Positions 12,096 to 22,986 are shown, counted from the first letter of the stretch. The stretch is 64,000 nt of DNA from Lunularia cruciata (GCA_948567375.1 OX419762.1:32504608-32568607), one strand, 5' to 3'. The notes: generated by a model not told the origin, from the sequence alone. Made by a program: numbers and translations.

Positions 12096-12139
12096 GACTT
12101 CGGGTTTACATGACTTTGGGTTTACATGACTTTGGGTCT
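12096..12139. repeat. 16-bp short tandem repeat in LTR-A
   Basis: Unit GACTTYGGGTTTACAT at 12,096-12,111 and 12,112-12,127, followed by a partial third unit to about 12,139. It lies within the degenerate ORF C region of the LTR-A at 11.6-13.5 kb. Confidence 0.8.
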
Positions 12140-12378
12140 TAAGACTTTGCTTCAAGAAAAATATGATTCAATCCGAGATAGTTGGACCTTGGAGTGTAGT
12201 GAAAGTGACTTTGGGAATCTTTCTTGAGGTATTAGAGGAAGTTATAGTAAGGAAAGAAGATATTTAGGATACACATGACTTTAATTTTAGTTCTGATTGA
12301 AGATATGATAGAATTAGAAGAGAAATAGTAGTAGTGAATGGTCCCAAAGTGCAAGATCAGATAGTAAATGTCTTTGGG

Positions 12379-12748
12379 TCAGTTGCATGAGTGATTAGGG
12401 GAAAGTGGGTTGCAAATTGAAAGCGTAGATAGTGTACCTATGCTTTCAATTACAATTCTTGACGAGAATATAATAGAATAAGCAGACAAATTGATAGTAG
12501 TTAGAGCGGAAGTAAGAGAGGTAGAAGTACAAGTGTCTTCGGATTTGACATTTGACACTTTAGAGAAAAGTGGGTCGGGAGATAGAGATTTAGAAGGATT
12601 ACCCACTAGTAGAATTGTAGATCAGGAAGGAGAAATGTTAGAATTGGTAGAAGATTTAGTAGTTATGAAACCCAAGGACAGAGTAGTAGTGAGTGAAGTT
12701 ACTTCAGAATTGAAAGCCCAGGAAGAAGTAGACATTAGATCAGAGTAG
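12379..12748 (+). pseudogene. ORF C C-terminal fragment
   Basis: At 12,491-12,748 the frame contains EKSGSGDRDLEGLPTSRI, ELVEDLVVMKPKDRVV and ends KAQEEVDIRSE before a TAG. It aligns with the last about 70 residues of ORF C at 7,286-7,507 (EKSGLKDKELDRLPTSEM ... EEEVDIGSD) and at 53,347-53,549. The upstream part is degenerate and much of ORF C is deleted. Confidence 0.65.
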
Positions 12749-13689
12749 TAACAGATTTGAGATTTGAAGAGTCAGATATGAAGAGTTGCATTGTCAATTT
12801 GGATATGTAGGTTTGAAGAGTTGTTAGGAAACGGTATAGTTGTTAGTAATTGTCATTTGCTTCACTATTTAAGAGTGGCATTCACAATATTATGTTGTTC
12901 AGTATTCATATTTCTAAAGATAGATAAAGCAAAGTGCTGATTTTAGTTCTCGTCGCTTGAGCTTAATTCTGAGTATCAATTTTTTGTTTGTGCTTGTGAG
13001 TGTGTGGAGAATTCTAAAGTGCAAGTCAGTGTACTTGTTGGATGTTGGATTCAATAGCCTTGATCTTCATTTTGTTTGTTTGATCCTGAGTGAAGTGCAA
13101 TCAAAGCAATGCCTTGACAGATCTGAGAGGAATTGTAGTGTTGGTAGTATTTTGCATTTGTGAGTGCAACACGAAGTTGATGTGAAGCAATTTTGATTGA
13201 GAAAGTTGTGCCTTCAGTAGAAGGGTGGAACACAATTCTGAAGCAAAGTCGTTTTGTAGTGAAGTGCCATCTTTGGGAGAATCTGAATCATCACAATCAA
13301 GATTGTTTGGAAAGATTTGATGGAGTTGTGATTAAGTGTGATAAATTGTTGTGACAAGATTGTGAGTTAGTGTTTGTTACTCTCTTTTGGGTGTGGTTTC
13401 TACTTGAGAGACTAAAGATGTAACCCAAAAAAATTGAAGATTGTTACTTTGCTTTGTATTTGACCAATTCTGACTAGTATCTCTGCTGGAACGAACTTTA
13501 CTTACACGATCACCGCAAAAGTGATATTTGCCAGGTTTTCACACCATCTACTCCAAGTATATGGTATACCCTATGATGGGCAAAGATTAGGAGGCCAGGT
13601 GCTATGGAGCCCCATTGTTAGTCAACTATCTGCAATCTATACCATATAAAGAATGAACTAGCTATAGGTCAAATACATCTAGGACATAA

Positions 13690-13935
13690 CCACTATCCTT
13701 GAGGAACCACCATGAGTGGAGGAGTCATACATGCCATACGCCATCCTCTTGAATAGCTATCACACACTAACATAGTAGTAGCTCCACCAGAAGAGCCACA
13801 TAACATACACCTCAAGCTTGCATGTACAAGTGCCAAGCTTGGGTCCATAGTACCATCAATGTTTGGGAGGTGGCATGGTGCAAAATTGCGCACATGATCC
13901 TTCCAAACAACACCATCATGTCTTTCTAACACAAG
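13690..13935 (-). pseudogene. PHD finger at the C-terminus of family B pol, minus copy
   Basis: The minus-strand frame gives DGVVWKDHVRNFAPCHLPN, then LRCMLCG, TMLVCDSYSRGWRMAC, TPPL, VVPQG, a stop, then WLCPRC. Spacing and order match a PHD finger (Cys4-His-Cys3): CxxC, VCDxC, GWHxxC, PPL, Gx-W-xCxxC. In this copy the fourth Cys is Tyr (VCDSY) and the His is Arg (GWRMAC), and a TAG sits before the last Trp. The plus copy keeps the fourth Cys (VCDNC). PHD fingers of this kind usually read histone H3 tails. Placed behind an integrase, it would take the place that a chromodomain has in chromoviruses and could steer integration. The assignment rests on motif spacing and has not been searched. 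Confidence 0.65.
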
Positions 13936-14239
13936 GACTCCAATGGGGAAACCTCACACACTCTCAAGTAGTGCGGCCTATCAAAACATCAAGTGTCGTT
14001 GGTGCTATCTACTTTAGATATACATAGTCTCTTGGATGAAATCAACGGATTGAGGATATATAACCTCCTCCTTGAATGGTAGCATAGCGTAAAGTACCTC
14101 TATGTTGAGCAATTGCTAAGTTCTCAAAGGCTATCGGCATCACTCTCCAAAAGATCTTCGCCCATTGAGAACATGCGCTCATCCATACATTAGAGTTATC
14201 TAAGTCCAAAACTACAGTAGCATCTTGATGAATGGCTGC

Positions 14240-14930
14240 AGGTAAATCTAGATCTTGTCCATAGAGTAGAAAGTATGGAGAAAAGGATACTAAGGAGGCT
14301 TGCCGGCTGAATCAATAGCCCATGGCCAACCAAGGTAACTAGAGATCCCAATCTCCCAAGTGGCCTCTCTACAAACCATACTTTTGCAATCCTCTCTTCA
14401 CCGTTTGAACCACTCTCTCTGCTAAGCCATCTGCCTCAGGGTGATCTCGGGATGTAGTATGATGATTAATCAAAGCCTTGTCACACAAGACTTGAAACTC
14501 CTCCAAGAACTTTGTACCCTAATCAGTCAAAACCTCAGTTGGTGCACCAAAATGACTAAGAACTCGATCCAAGAATGAGTAAGTTGTCCCTTCACTAGAC
14601 TTGTCAGGAAGTGCCACCAACTCAATCCACTTTGAGAAGTGCTCCACCATCACCAAAACATACCAATGATGTCTCACAGTCAACAATAAAGGTCCAGCAA
14701 AGTCCAAACTCCAATGGTAACTTAATCCCATGATAGGTAATGGGTGTAACTATGGTGTAGGAGCATAGAATGATGTTCTAACTTGGTCACAAACCACACA
14801 TCTGGCAACAAATTGCTGTACCTTGGTCTTCATACCGTGCCACCAGTAATGACTCTGGAGTAAGCTATATGTACGCTTGACTCCAAAATGTCCTAGCTCC
14901 TCATGAGCATGACGGACCAACTGTGGTTTG
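14240..14930 (-). pseudogene. Integrase, family B minus copy
   Basis: At 14,519-14,731 (minus) the frame shows SLDFAGPLLLTVRHHWYVLVMVEHFSKWIEL, then SFLDRVLSHFGAPTEVLTD. The following codons give the third catalytic position in ADGLAERVVQ (about 14,410). The D (in LDFAGP), D (in VLTD) and E (in LAERV) are the retroviral-type DDE triad. The N-terminal zinc-binding part lies further right (about 14,780-14,930: QQFVARCVVCDQVR). Stops interrupt the frame. Confidence 0.75.
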
Positions 14931-15088
14931 TGAGATGGAAGTGGTACTACTCACACTCTACCATCCTCCAATACACACAAAAGGTGTCTGCCCTCCACTC
15001 TGAATTGTCGGGCTTGTTGAAGAACACGGTCTCTCTCCTTGGCCCCAATTGTGCCACCCACAACACCAGTGCAAAGATAGTCCATCAC

Positions 15089-15640
15089 TTAGACATCATC
15101 ATGAATGTCTCTCTGAACTATACCAATATCTTCACTCTTTGGATCTATGACCTCAATAACTCCTCCTATATGCATTGAAAGATATACCACCAAAGCCTTT
15201 AAAAATATACATAGAAAGGCCGATGCATGCCAACCTGGCACCATCTCCTCATTTGCCTCACCATGCCAATGTGCTCCGGTCTGATCTTGATGGCTGGGAT
15301 ATGGGTTTCTATTCAACCCATCTGCATCATGGTTCACCACTCTAAGTCTATGAACATCCATAGTGCAAGCTTCCCTGAAAGTTTATTAGACTCCATCAAC
15401 CACTTCAGTGGTTGATGATCAGTGATGAGAGTGAAAGGGTTACCAAATAGATAACATCAGAAATGTACTATTGCTCAAACTGCTACCAAGCACTCTCCCA
15501 TACATGAACTATGATTTTGCCTCCGCTGAATTGTTGGAGCAACTAGCATAGGCCACTACAAACTCCTTCCCCTCATCATCATGTTGGGTAAGCATTGCTC
15601 CAAGCCCCAACATACTCCAATTAGTATGAACTTGAAATGG
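15089..15640 (-). pseudogene. RNase H, family B minus copy
   Basis: The minus-strand frame at 15,089-15,361 carries the RNase H end and connection (VNHDADGLNRNPYPSHQDQTG). The region to about 15,640 holds degenerate RNase H sequence matching 36,000-36,350 of the plus copy (SSYERECLASIWTIAHF, TLNTDY). Several stops. It leads into the duplicated segment at 15,557-16,101. Confidence 0.6.
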
Positions 15641-16101
15641 TCATCCTTTGATCAATCTCCTCAAAATGGAAGCAGATGTCAACCTCTTCTTGAGCTCTAC
15701 AAAAGCTCTCTCCTGCTCATCTCCCCAACACCACTCTTGTGTAAGCTTAGTCAACTTTGTCAAGGCCTTGGCAATGGCACTAAATCCTCTAACATAGCGG
15801 TGATAGAAGTTTTGCCAACCCAAGGACCCTACAAACTCCTTTCCCTCATCATCATGCTGGGTAAGCACTGCTCCAAGCCCCAACATACTCCAATTAGTAT
15901 GAACCTGAAATGGTCATCCTTTGATCAATCTCCTCAAAATGGAAGCAGATGTCAACCTCTCCTTGAGCTCTACAAAAGCTCTCTCCTGCTCATCTCCCCA
16001 ACACCACTCTTGTGTAAGCTTAGTCAACTTTGTCAAGGCCTTGGCAATGGCACTAAATCCTCTAACATAGCGGTGATAGAAGTTTTGCCAACCCAAGGAA
16101 T
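15557..16101. repeat. 273-bp in-frame tandem duplication in pol
   Basis: Unit 1 is 15,557-15,829 and unit 2 is 15,830-16,101; both start TACAAACTCCTT and end TTTTGCCAACCCAAGGA. By eye they differ at only a handful of bases, mostly C/T. On the minus strand each encodes the reverse transcriptase/RNase H connection (GWQNFYHRYVRGFSAIAKAL). A 273-bp period equals 91 codons. The plus copy has this segment once (35,770-36,060), so the duplication is private to the minus copy. Confidence 0.9.
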
Positions 16102-17000
16102 GCTCACACTCTGCTCACATTTGTAGGCCAAGGAATACGTGCAAAAGCCTGTGTGGTCTGCTGAACACCAAGTCCTTTGGGGTAGATAGTGTGACCCAAA
16201 TACTCAACTTGCTTGTGGAAGAACCTACACTTCCCAGGATGTAATTTGAGTCCATGAGATCTCAACCTCTCAAACACCTCCAACAACTGTCTCTTATGCT
16301 CCTCCACAATAGTGCTATAGACGAAAATGTCATCAATATAGCACCGAGCAAAATCCAATCCAGCTAGGATCCTATTTATGACCCTCTGGAACTCAACAAG
16401 AGCGTTCTTTGACCCAAATGGTAAGAACCTCCACTAACATAGCACATCCTTGCTATGAGGATCAATAGCCCAAAATATTGTCTTGGATTTATCCTCCTTC
16501 CTGATCGGCAATTGATGATATCTTGCTCAAAGATCCAAAGTATTGAAGACCTTTGCATGCCCAATTGCATAAAAAATCTCCTCCGGTGTAGGCATGGCAT
16601 ATTGATCAGCCTTGGTCTATCAGTTGATAGGATGGTAATCTTGACACATCCACCTATGTGTGTAGTTGCCATGCATATCTTTCTTGGCTGGCATCAATAT
16701 TGCTTATGCATACTCTCCATGTGAAATCTCCACCAAACTAGCCTCAGAAAGGTCACTACTCCGGCTCTGAATCAATGTCCTCTCCATCTCACTATATCAA
16801 TAAGGACATTGGAAAATTGGTGTATTGCTAGTCAGCTCAATCCATATACCAGGTCCCTTCAGAGCACCCAAATCCTTCTAACTGATGGCAAAACAACTCG
16901 TGTGGCTACTCAAGAACCTCCAAACCCTCCGTCTTTCCTCCCTTGTAAGCTTGGGTCCAAGATCTGGCTCCCAAGTATCCTCTGTAACTATAGTAGGAGT
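16102..17000 (-). pseudogene. Reverse transcriptase, family B minus copy
   Basis: The catalytic box CYIDDIFVYS is at about 16,343-16,314 (minus), with HGLKLHPGKCRFF and VEYLGHTIYPKGLG after it. Upstream, in decayed frames between about 16,370 and 16,760, are LPFG and the DLRARYHQL-type segment. The alignment partner is 35,240-35,745 of the plus copy (YIDDILIYN at 35,563). Length and order fit a Ty3/gypsy reverse transcriptase. Stops and frame changes make it inactive. Confidence 0.75.
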
Positions 17001-17379
17001 AGAAGATGTATTGATTGGTTGCTACATTGTGCCCTTAAGAGCAATAGTGTCATGCTCCCGACCACTAGAGGTCCTAACCTTTGTGTGAAAAACTCCCTCT
17101 ACTTTGGCTGCAAGCTCCACACGTGCTCTAGCTACATCTCAAATGGACCAAAGGTGTAATCCAAGTAGCCCACGCTCACCTAGATGGACTCCAAGTAGAC
17201 CATTATCCCTAATAGTTACTGGTTGTGTCCCAAGAATACCATGTCCACTCGGTCCATCACCCCCAACATGTGCCTGAATTGTCTAAATAGGCACAAGGCT
17301 CACAAGTGTCCGAGTGGTGATGCCTATCAAGAGCATCATATGCTGCTCTGCCAAGCCAAGGCTCATAATCCAAGTCAAA

Positions 17380-18330
17380 CAGTTCAGGTCCATAGCCTGA
17401 CCTAGCACTTTTTGCTTGGATGCCTCTTACATTGCTAGAACAGCGGTAATACTGGTGCAAAAATCCGTTGCTCGCTCTCCCTCATCAGCATTGGGCTCCA
17501 CCAATTGCTGTAATTGTGAGTCCCAAACAAGTCTAGGTCCTCCCTCTCAAAAAGCATGAGAGCTTGGGACACTCATGAATGTGGTAAATGCGGCTTTAGG
17601 TTGTCCAACTAGGTTCACCACTTCCATAGGTGACCTAACAACCACTACCATTGTTTGAGACTGACGCCCAACATCCAAGATATCATCAACAAGGATGTGG
17701 TCAAGTCGCTGAATCCCATCATAAGCACACTGTAAAACCTCTCTGGGTAAGAGGTTCATCCACCAAAGACAAAGACAATGAGTCCGTGATCCCACTCTGG
17801 CTGCATCTGACAATACAATAGGTCCCATCCAAGAATGGACCTGATATTTACTCGCCACCACTCTGGTGCAAGAATCACCCATCAAAGGAACATTCTCCAA
17901 AAGGTAAGCTGGAGAAACAAATTGATGAACTTGGAGATGTAATAATATCCGTAACATCTCCCAAAACACACCAAAAGAAGGATCTTGACGACCCAAACCT
18001 CTACCAACACTTTATGTCCTTGACATGGTCATCCAGAAATCACCAAGTGAATAGGCCCATGTCTCTCCAGATCATGCACTCCCAGTAAGGAAATGTCTGC
18101 AGGTAGGGCCTTTTGGTAACCTCTGTCTGTTGACATTGGTAATAACTCTGGATACCAATAGGCCAAGTGTGCCACGTGATGTAGAGAGACTCGCCTAGTA
18201 GTCTCATCTCTCTCTACATACAAGTACCTTTGTATTCATATACTTGCCTGTAATATCGTAGCTAGTCTGGTGCTAATCCCACCAAACAACTCCAATAGAC
18301 ATATTCTCTCTATTGGATAGTGCCAAGCAG
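17380..18330 (-). pseudogene. C5-cytosine DNA methyltransferase domain within family B pol, minus copy
   Basis: The minus strand carries the ordered motifs of a C5-DNA methyltransferase. Motif I: CLLELFGGIS at about 18,300-18,270 (SAM binding). A PADISLLGVHDLERHGPIHLV block follows. Motif IV: PCQGH, with the catalytic Cys codon at 18,025-18,023, directly after a TGA standing where Trp is expected. Motif VI: ENVPLMGD, E-N-V at 17,897-17,889. Motif VIII-like: AARVGSRTH...LWWMNLLP at about 17,830-17,760. A target-recognition-like stretch includes VGQPKAAF. Near 17,480-17,390 come a motif IX-like GERATDF (the plus copy has AMGF) and VLGQAMDLNCL, a motif X-like end. The order is unpermuted and the span is about 310 codons, a compact catalytic domain with no visible N-terminal regulatory region. 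The enzyme type would transfer methyl from SAM to cytosine C5. It lies between protease and reverse transcriptase. One frameshift near 18,000 and several stops make it inactive. Confidence 0.82.
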
Positions 18331-18439
18331 TGAGTGTGGTATCCAAAGGTGTCAAAGTAATCAACTCTAGAGGCTCATCTTCACACTCATCTCTTAATTG
18401 TAACAAAGTGGAGCCTGTTGCACCAACTGATCTGCATGT

Positions 18440-19330
18440 TACTGCAATGCCTCCTCTAAACTCCACAATGGAACATCCAAGGTGAATAGAACAATCCCAC
18501 TTGTACTCCAAGTCTGAGTGATCTCCTCTGGTACTGGAGTATTCTCTGCATGGGCGTTCCCCTCCAACAAGTCACCAGGCCAAGTAGTTGCACCATTGAA
18601 AGTTAAAATTGATGTTGCCATGGTCTCGGATTGTAGTGAGCCAAGACTACCACTACTAAAGTGTGCAGGTAGGCAACATACCCGTCCTTCATCAGACTGC
18701 CACCTTGGTCTAAAGAGGGTTGTCTCCTCCCAATAGTCAATGCTGAAACCCATGAGGTATAATACTACTCCTCCAACTAGCACATCATATGACTCAGCTA
18801 TTGTCGCAATAGCCTAAGCTCTCACCACTGAGCTATTAGTCAAATGACCAGGCTGAACCTAGACAACAAGCTCCTCACGTGTGATGTAATGTGTCAAACC
18901 ACCACCTAGAGATGTTTGGATCTGAAATGGACACCTCTCCACATTGGTCTTTTGTAACTCCATATCGACAATTACAGCCTTCCCCAACATAAGGGGTTGC
19001 GCACCAAAGTCTAACAAGACTCTTTATGGTGTATAGACCTTCCGTGAAGGTCTCACCAAATGGAAAATCTCTCTTTGATTATCCAATAGGACAACACCAG
19101 GTGTGAACTGTGCTCTCTCAAAGGCCGGTCTAGCTGGCAACTCCTCTAGTCTAGCCGTTGTTGCCTGCCATAAACCACTGGTTGTTGAACGGACCCCATG
19201 CTCCTCAACCAAGTCAGCTCCACTACCAACCACCTATCCTATAGTAGGAACCGCATCATCTCTACTCTCACAAAGTGTGGCAGCCAACCAAAACACTGGG
19301 TTGGGTTAACTCCCAATGTAAATATATCAC
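18440..19330 (-). pseudogene. Aspartic protease and linker, family B minus copy
   Basis: Reading minus, a conserved leader (VEEHGVRSTTSGLWQATTARLEEL) is followed by VVLLDN, then LLDFGAQPLMLGKA with the catalytic Asp codon at 19,011-19,009 (D-F-G-A, where D-S/T-G-A is usual). Further on comes SYDVLVGG ... LYLMGFSIDYW (18,760-18,700), the closing part of a retropepsin. The plus copy has Gly in place of the catalytic Asp (about 32,897). A Thr/Ser/Glu-rich linker (18,518-18,700) leads to the methyltransferase domain. Confidence 0.6.
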
Positions 19331-19412
19331 TGGCCAAAAACAAAGGACACCGCATAATCAATTGAGCCGCCCCCAACATCATGATAGACTCAATTTGTGT
19401 AGTAGTAGGTAG

Positions 19413-21057
19413 CTAACTAGCAAGTAGTCCATCATGCACACCATCACCACCTACCACACCTGCACTAGGACGTCTAGGAACCATGGATGTCATCTGCAAT
19501 GCTTCAGATAATGTGAAAGACTGGGGAAGTTTGACCTGTCTCCCAACCTCTCCTCTCTGTGGGTCCAACTCCATAGACGCTCCTCTAGGCTCTGGAGCAC
19601 ATACTACACTCCTTGTCACTATAGATGCATCCACTTGTGTTGCTCCGCACATGAAGTCCAAAGCATCTCTATCATCAACATATGAGGTGGAAGCCTTGTC
19701 ACCTGATCTCCTCTGAGCAATAGCCATACTAGCCAATCTTTGGTCCAACTGCTCAATCCGAGTAGCCATAGTTGTATTAGAAGAAAGGGCCGATACTGCA
19801 CCCCTACTAGGTACAGATCCTCTACCACCACCTCTACCACCTTGTCCTCCATGAATTGGAGCTCCTCTACTGCTTGCCATAGCAGCCCTACCACTCCTTA
19901 ACTCCAAGTGTAGGTCAAAACACCGGTCACTAGTTTGACCAAATCCATGGCAATGCTCACACTACCTTTGTGCTGGCTGTTATGCATCCAAGGTAATAGG
20001 TCCATTGCCCTGAGTGCACTCTTTCAGATGGTGAGGTACACCACAAGTTCAACAAGCAACACCACCACTCATTAGTTGTTGTTGACCCAAAAATGAAGGT
20101 AAGGGTCTAACTCCACTAGGCCCTCCACTCGCTCCATAGGATCAAGGTTGTCCATCTTGTCCTCAAAAACCAACTGGGCATGGTGCACTCTAGAAGAAGT
20201 CACAGCCATGGATGAGGTCTCCCTACCAAATCAAGATGTCACCACTCTCTCCTCCACCATGTTGAGCTCACTACGCTCAACCAAACCAAAGACCACTGCC
20301 AAAGTAGCCTGTAACAACGTAGCCTCACGAACTCTACGTCGCAACTCCCTATCTAGTATCCCATACCAAAACTAGATTGCATGGGCCTCAGTAACTCCTT
20401 GAGTGAAACTGATCAGCTGCCTTATGCAAGTGTATGCCTTGCGTAGGCTCTCTCCAACTTTCCGCTTGAACTTTTGCAAGCTCCTCAACTTGTCAGTCCG
20501 TACTTCCTGGTAGTTTTGCTTCAAACATAAGAAGAACTCCACCATGGGGTTAAACCCCGGGACCACACCACCTCCTATAGCGGTACCTCTACTTGTAGGA
20601 GCACTATCTCCAGCTAGTGCACCTCCACTAACACTACTCAAGCTAGAACTCGTTGGTATAGTCAATCTATTCCTGGCCACTGAACATGAAGTGATAGAGA
20701 CATAGTTTGGAGACCAATACTGTCTCTATCACTTGATCTCCTCCAAATGAGCTCTCCTAAACTCATGGTAGTCATCCATTGGCGGACTCTCTAGACGCTA
20801 AAACAACCCTTCCATGCCATGAAGGATGTAAACAAAGTCGTGTTTTGCATTTGCTACAGATCATACCAACTATCAAACTCCTGGATGAAGTCATCCAACT
20901 CAATGATACCCATTGTACCAAAGTAACACCTAGGGCCTTTGGAGGCCCCATAAGTCTTTTCCATGTCCGACAACAATAGTGCAAACACACCAAGTGCACT
21001 CTCAACTGAATCAACTCTTGTATCAAACTCCAACTCAAAGTCAATCTCCTCCCTCAT
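19413..21057 (-). pseudogene. Gag, family B minus copy
   Basis: It starts at MREEIDFELEFDTRVDS (21,057). Next come DDFIQEFDSWYDL, a Ser-rich block, FNPMVEFFLCLKQNYQEV (about 20,540) and a capsid-like helix-rich part to about 20,375. A zinc knuckle of CxxC...H...C type follows near 19,920-19,965 (CEHCHGFG, TSDRC; the H is Gln in this copy). After it is a Gly/Arg-rich tail (GGQGGRGGGRGS) and an Ala/Ser/Met-rich end at 19,413. The same blocks are seen in the plus copy at 24,207 onward. Confidence 0.7.
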
Positions 21058-22536
21058 TGGGACACGAGGTACAGGTTGATACCGAGTACCACTCCAAGTA
21101 AACCCATTGCGTATTGCAAGGCTATCTCCTCAAGATTCTCCAAAGAACTCCATCATGACAAAGTATCCGCAACCACAAATTGCAACAGCAAACCGGAACC
21201 ACAAATTGCAACCGCAAGTAGCAAACCAAGTGCCAACACCACCAAGTGTCAACACCAACTAAGCACCACCCACTAATGTTACTCTAACCAAGATAACTAC
21301 ACTAGGGGAAATGGTAACCTGTAACCTGCCATCACAACATGCACTCTCACGGTCTGCAAGTAATCACTTCTTGCCTCACCGGAGAGAAATAAAGGTAGTC
21401 TGATTGGTCATCACTCTAGTCTCACTATTGAGAGCACACCAAAGCACCAACACTCAAAAGGCAAGGCACCTCACACAAACATGGTGCACAAAGAGGAAGT
21501 AGAGGATGGAGGGGGTCCAATCACAAGAAATCTAAACAAAAACCCTCCATCTCATAAAACAACACGGGACTGACTTTGCAACCATTTGGCACTTGACATA
21601 AGAGAAGTTTGTATCTAAGTCCTAAGCTACCCGGATCACCAAGAATGGGATCAAACTGTCTCTCCTAGCCAAAGCTACCAGTGTATAGATAATAATGGCA
21701 TAGTCAATAGGACAACAAGTGAGGGTGGGCCAGTTGGCTAGGGCACTAGTCTAGGAACAAGAGATCTAGGGATCAAACCATATTGCGCACAATCTAGCAA
21801 GAAAGGTAGATTTTGCCAACCAATGATCAAGATCTACTCTAAACTAGCTAGCCTCACGCCAACAAGCTAACTTGCTGGCCCTTCTAGGCCTTCCTAACCT
21901 CTCATAGCCCACAGCCATATGCCTCAAAGCCTCTAAACACCAAAATTCAGCAAAATGAGGCTTTTCTTCTTGCCACTTTGAACCTCCTCCAAAATTTGGC
22001 AAAACTCCTCTAAACTTATGAAAGTCCTCCAAACTAGTAAAACTCCTCCAAATCTGGCCAAATAGTGAAACTCCTCCAAATTTGGCCAAAATCTGACATA
22101 AAATCCAGCCAAAATCTGACGTAAAATCTGACATAAACCCTAAAGTTGGCTGACCGCCAAATCCTCCGCTAACTCTTCACTTGAGCCAAATTGAAAACAC
22201 AGGTTTCTCCAAATCACAAATTCATGAGAATAGCTTCCCAACTCCACCTTCAATTTTACTTTCTGAGCCCCTCACAACAAAATGGTCTTGCCTTCACCTC
22301 TTGAGCTCAAAATCACAACCAGTGCTCCAAATTTGCTCCTTTTGTGCTTAAAAATTGGCTAGCCCTTCAGCACACCGTCTGCCTTACTACCTACCAAATC
22401 TCCATCAAACAATGAGCTTCTGCATACCAAGGAAAAACTGAACTTCAATCGAGCTACCAACAATCCATTGAGCTTGGAGATACCACCAACACTCAAAGTT
22501 CCTAAACTTGATTTCCCTCTGATTTCATTTCTTTGA
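21058..22536 (-). other. 5' leader of family B minus copy
   Basis: About 1.5 kb between LTR end and gag with no open frame of note. At 21,955-22,140 there is an irregular tandem array of AACTCCTCCAAA-TTTGGCCAAA and AAAATCTGACATAAAATC-type units; the plus copy has the inverted counterpart at 23,120-23,340. No convincing primer-binding site could be assigned next to the LTR end at 22,537. Confidence 0.5.
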
Positions 22537-22986
22537 TGTAATCGGATTGTTTACCACTCTCAATTCAACTCAATTTAGATCAGTACTTGATCTATCACTC
22601 TATAAACTGCCAAAAATTGAGCACTGATTACAATCAAACCACACCCACTCTAGCTAAGAGAATCCATGTGACGCTCCCCAACCTCTGTCCACTATAGCCA
22701 GGAACTCAAAGACTCAACATTAGAGAAGTGAGCTCTCTAGAGCTGCACTTCAAAAGTATACCCCTTGGACTTGAGCTAGGTCTGAAACCCTAATGGTCCT
22801 GCTAATGGCACCCTTGACGGTGCAAACTGTGCAAAGTGATGGTGGGCCCCACCGTGAAGTCAATACCCTGAATACAAAATCTGACCGTTGGAAAGTAGTC
22901 TTTGAGAAACTACCAAAATAACTCTAACTACTATCACTGGAACTCTAGTGTCCAAGAAATCTAGATGCGACACTACAAATGGTGTG
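22537..22986 (-). repeat. 5' LTR of family B minus copy, truncated
   Basis: It matches 11,018-11,480 (for example GATCTATCACTCTATAAACTGCC). On the minus strand the LTR ends GATTACA at 22,543-22,537. The start (TGTGGCAC... about 110 bases) is missing: the sequence stops at GGTGTGAT and passes straight into the leader of the plus copy at about 22,987. Confidence 0.65.

Larger units (their letters stand above)
11618..13543 (+). mobile_element. LTR-A copy with large internal deletion
   Basis: It starts TGTGATACTCACA (compare TGTGGTACCCACA in other copies) and ends TTTTCACA at 13,543. The flanks are CAATA and CCATC. The uninterrupted sequence of the family B plus copy at about 38,120 implies an original CCATC target, so the 5-bp duplication has two changes on one side. 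At 1.93 kb it lacks the N-terminal half of ORF C; the C-terminal end is seen at 12,491-12,748. The LTR 3' part with TATTTAAG follows at about 12,862. Confidence 0.7.
11018..22986 (-). mobile_element. Family B Ty3/gypsy element, minus copy, carrying methyltransferase and PHD finger
   Basis: On the minus strand the order is: truncated 5' LTR (22,986-22,537), long leader (to about 21,058), gag, protease, C5-DNA methyltransferase, reverse transcriptase, RNase H, integrase, PHD finger (13,690), polypurine region and 3' LTR (11,568-11,018). An LTR-A (11,618-13,543) is inserted between PHD and 3' LTR. The plus copy at 23.0-38.8 kb has the same order, so the extra domains belong to the element and were not separate insertions. 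All frames are broken. The 5' LTR lacks about its first 110 bases at the junction with the plus copy. Confidence 0.8.

Noticed and set aside
15581-16126. Plus-strand 181-codon frame with a repeated peptide
   Set aside because: It is the antisense of the duplicated minus-strand pol segment; the repeat is explained by the DNA duplication.
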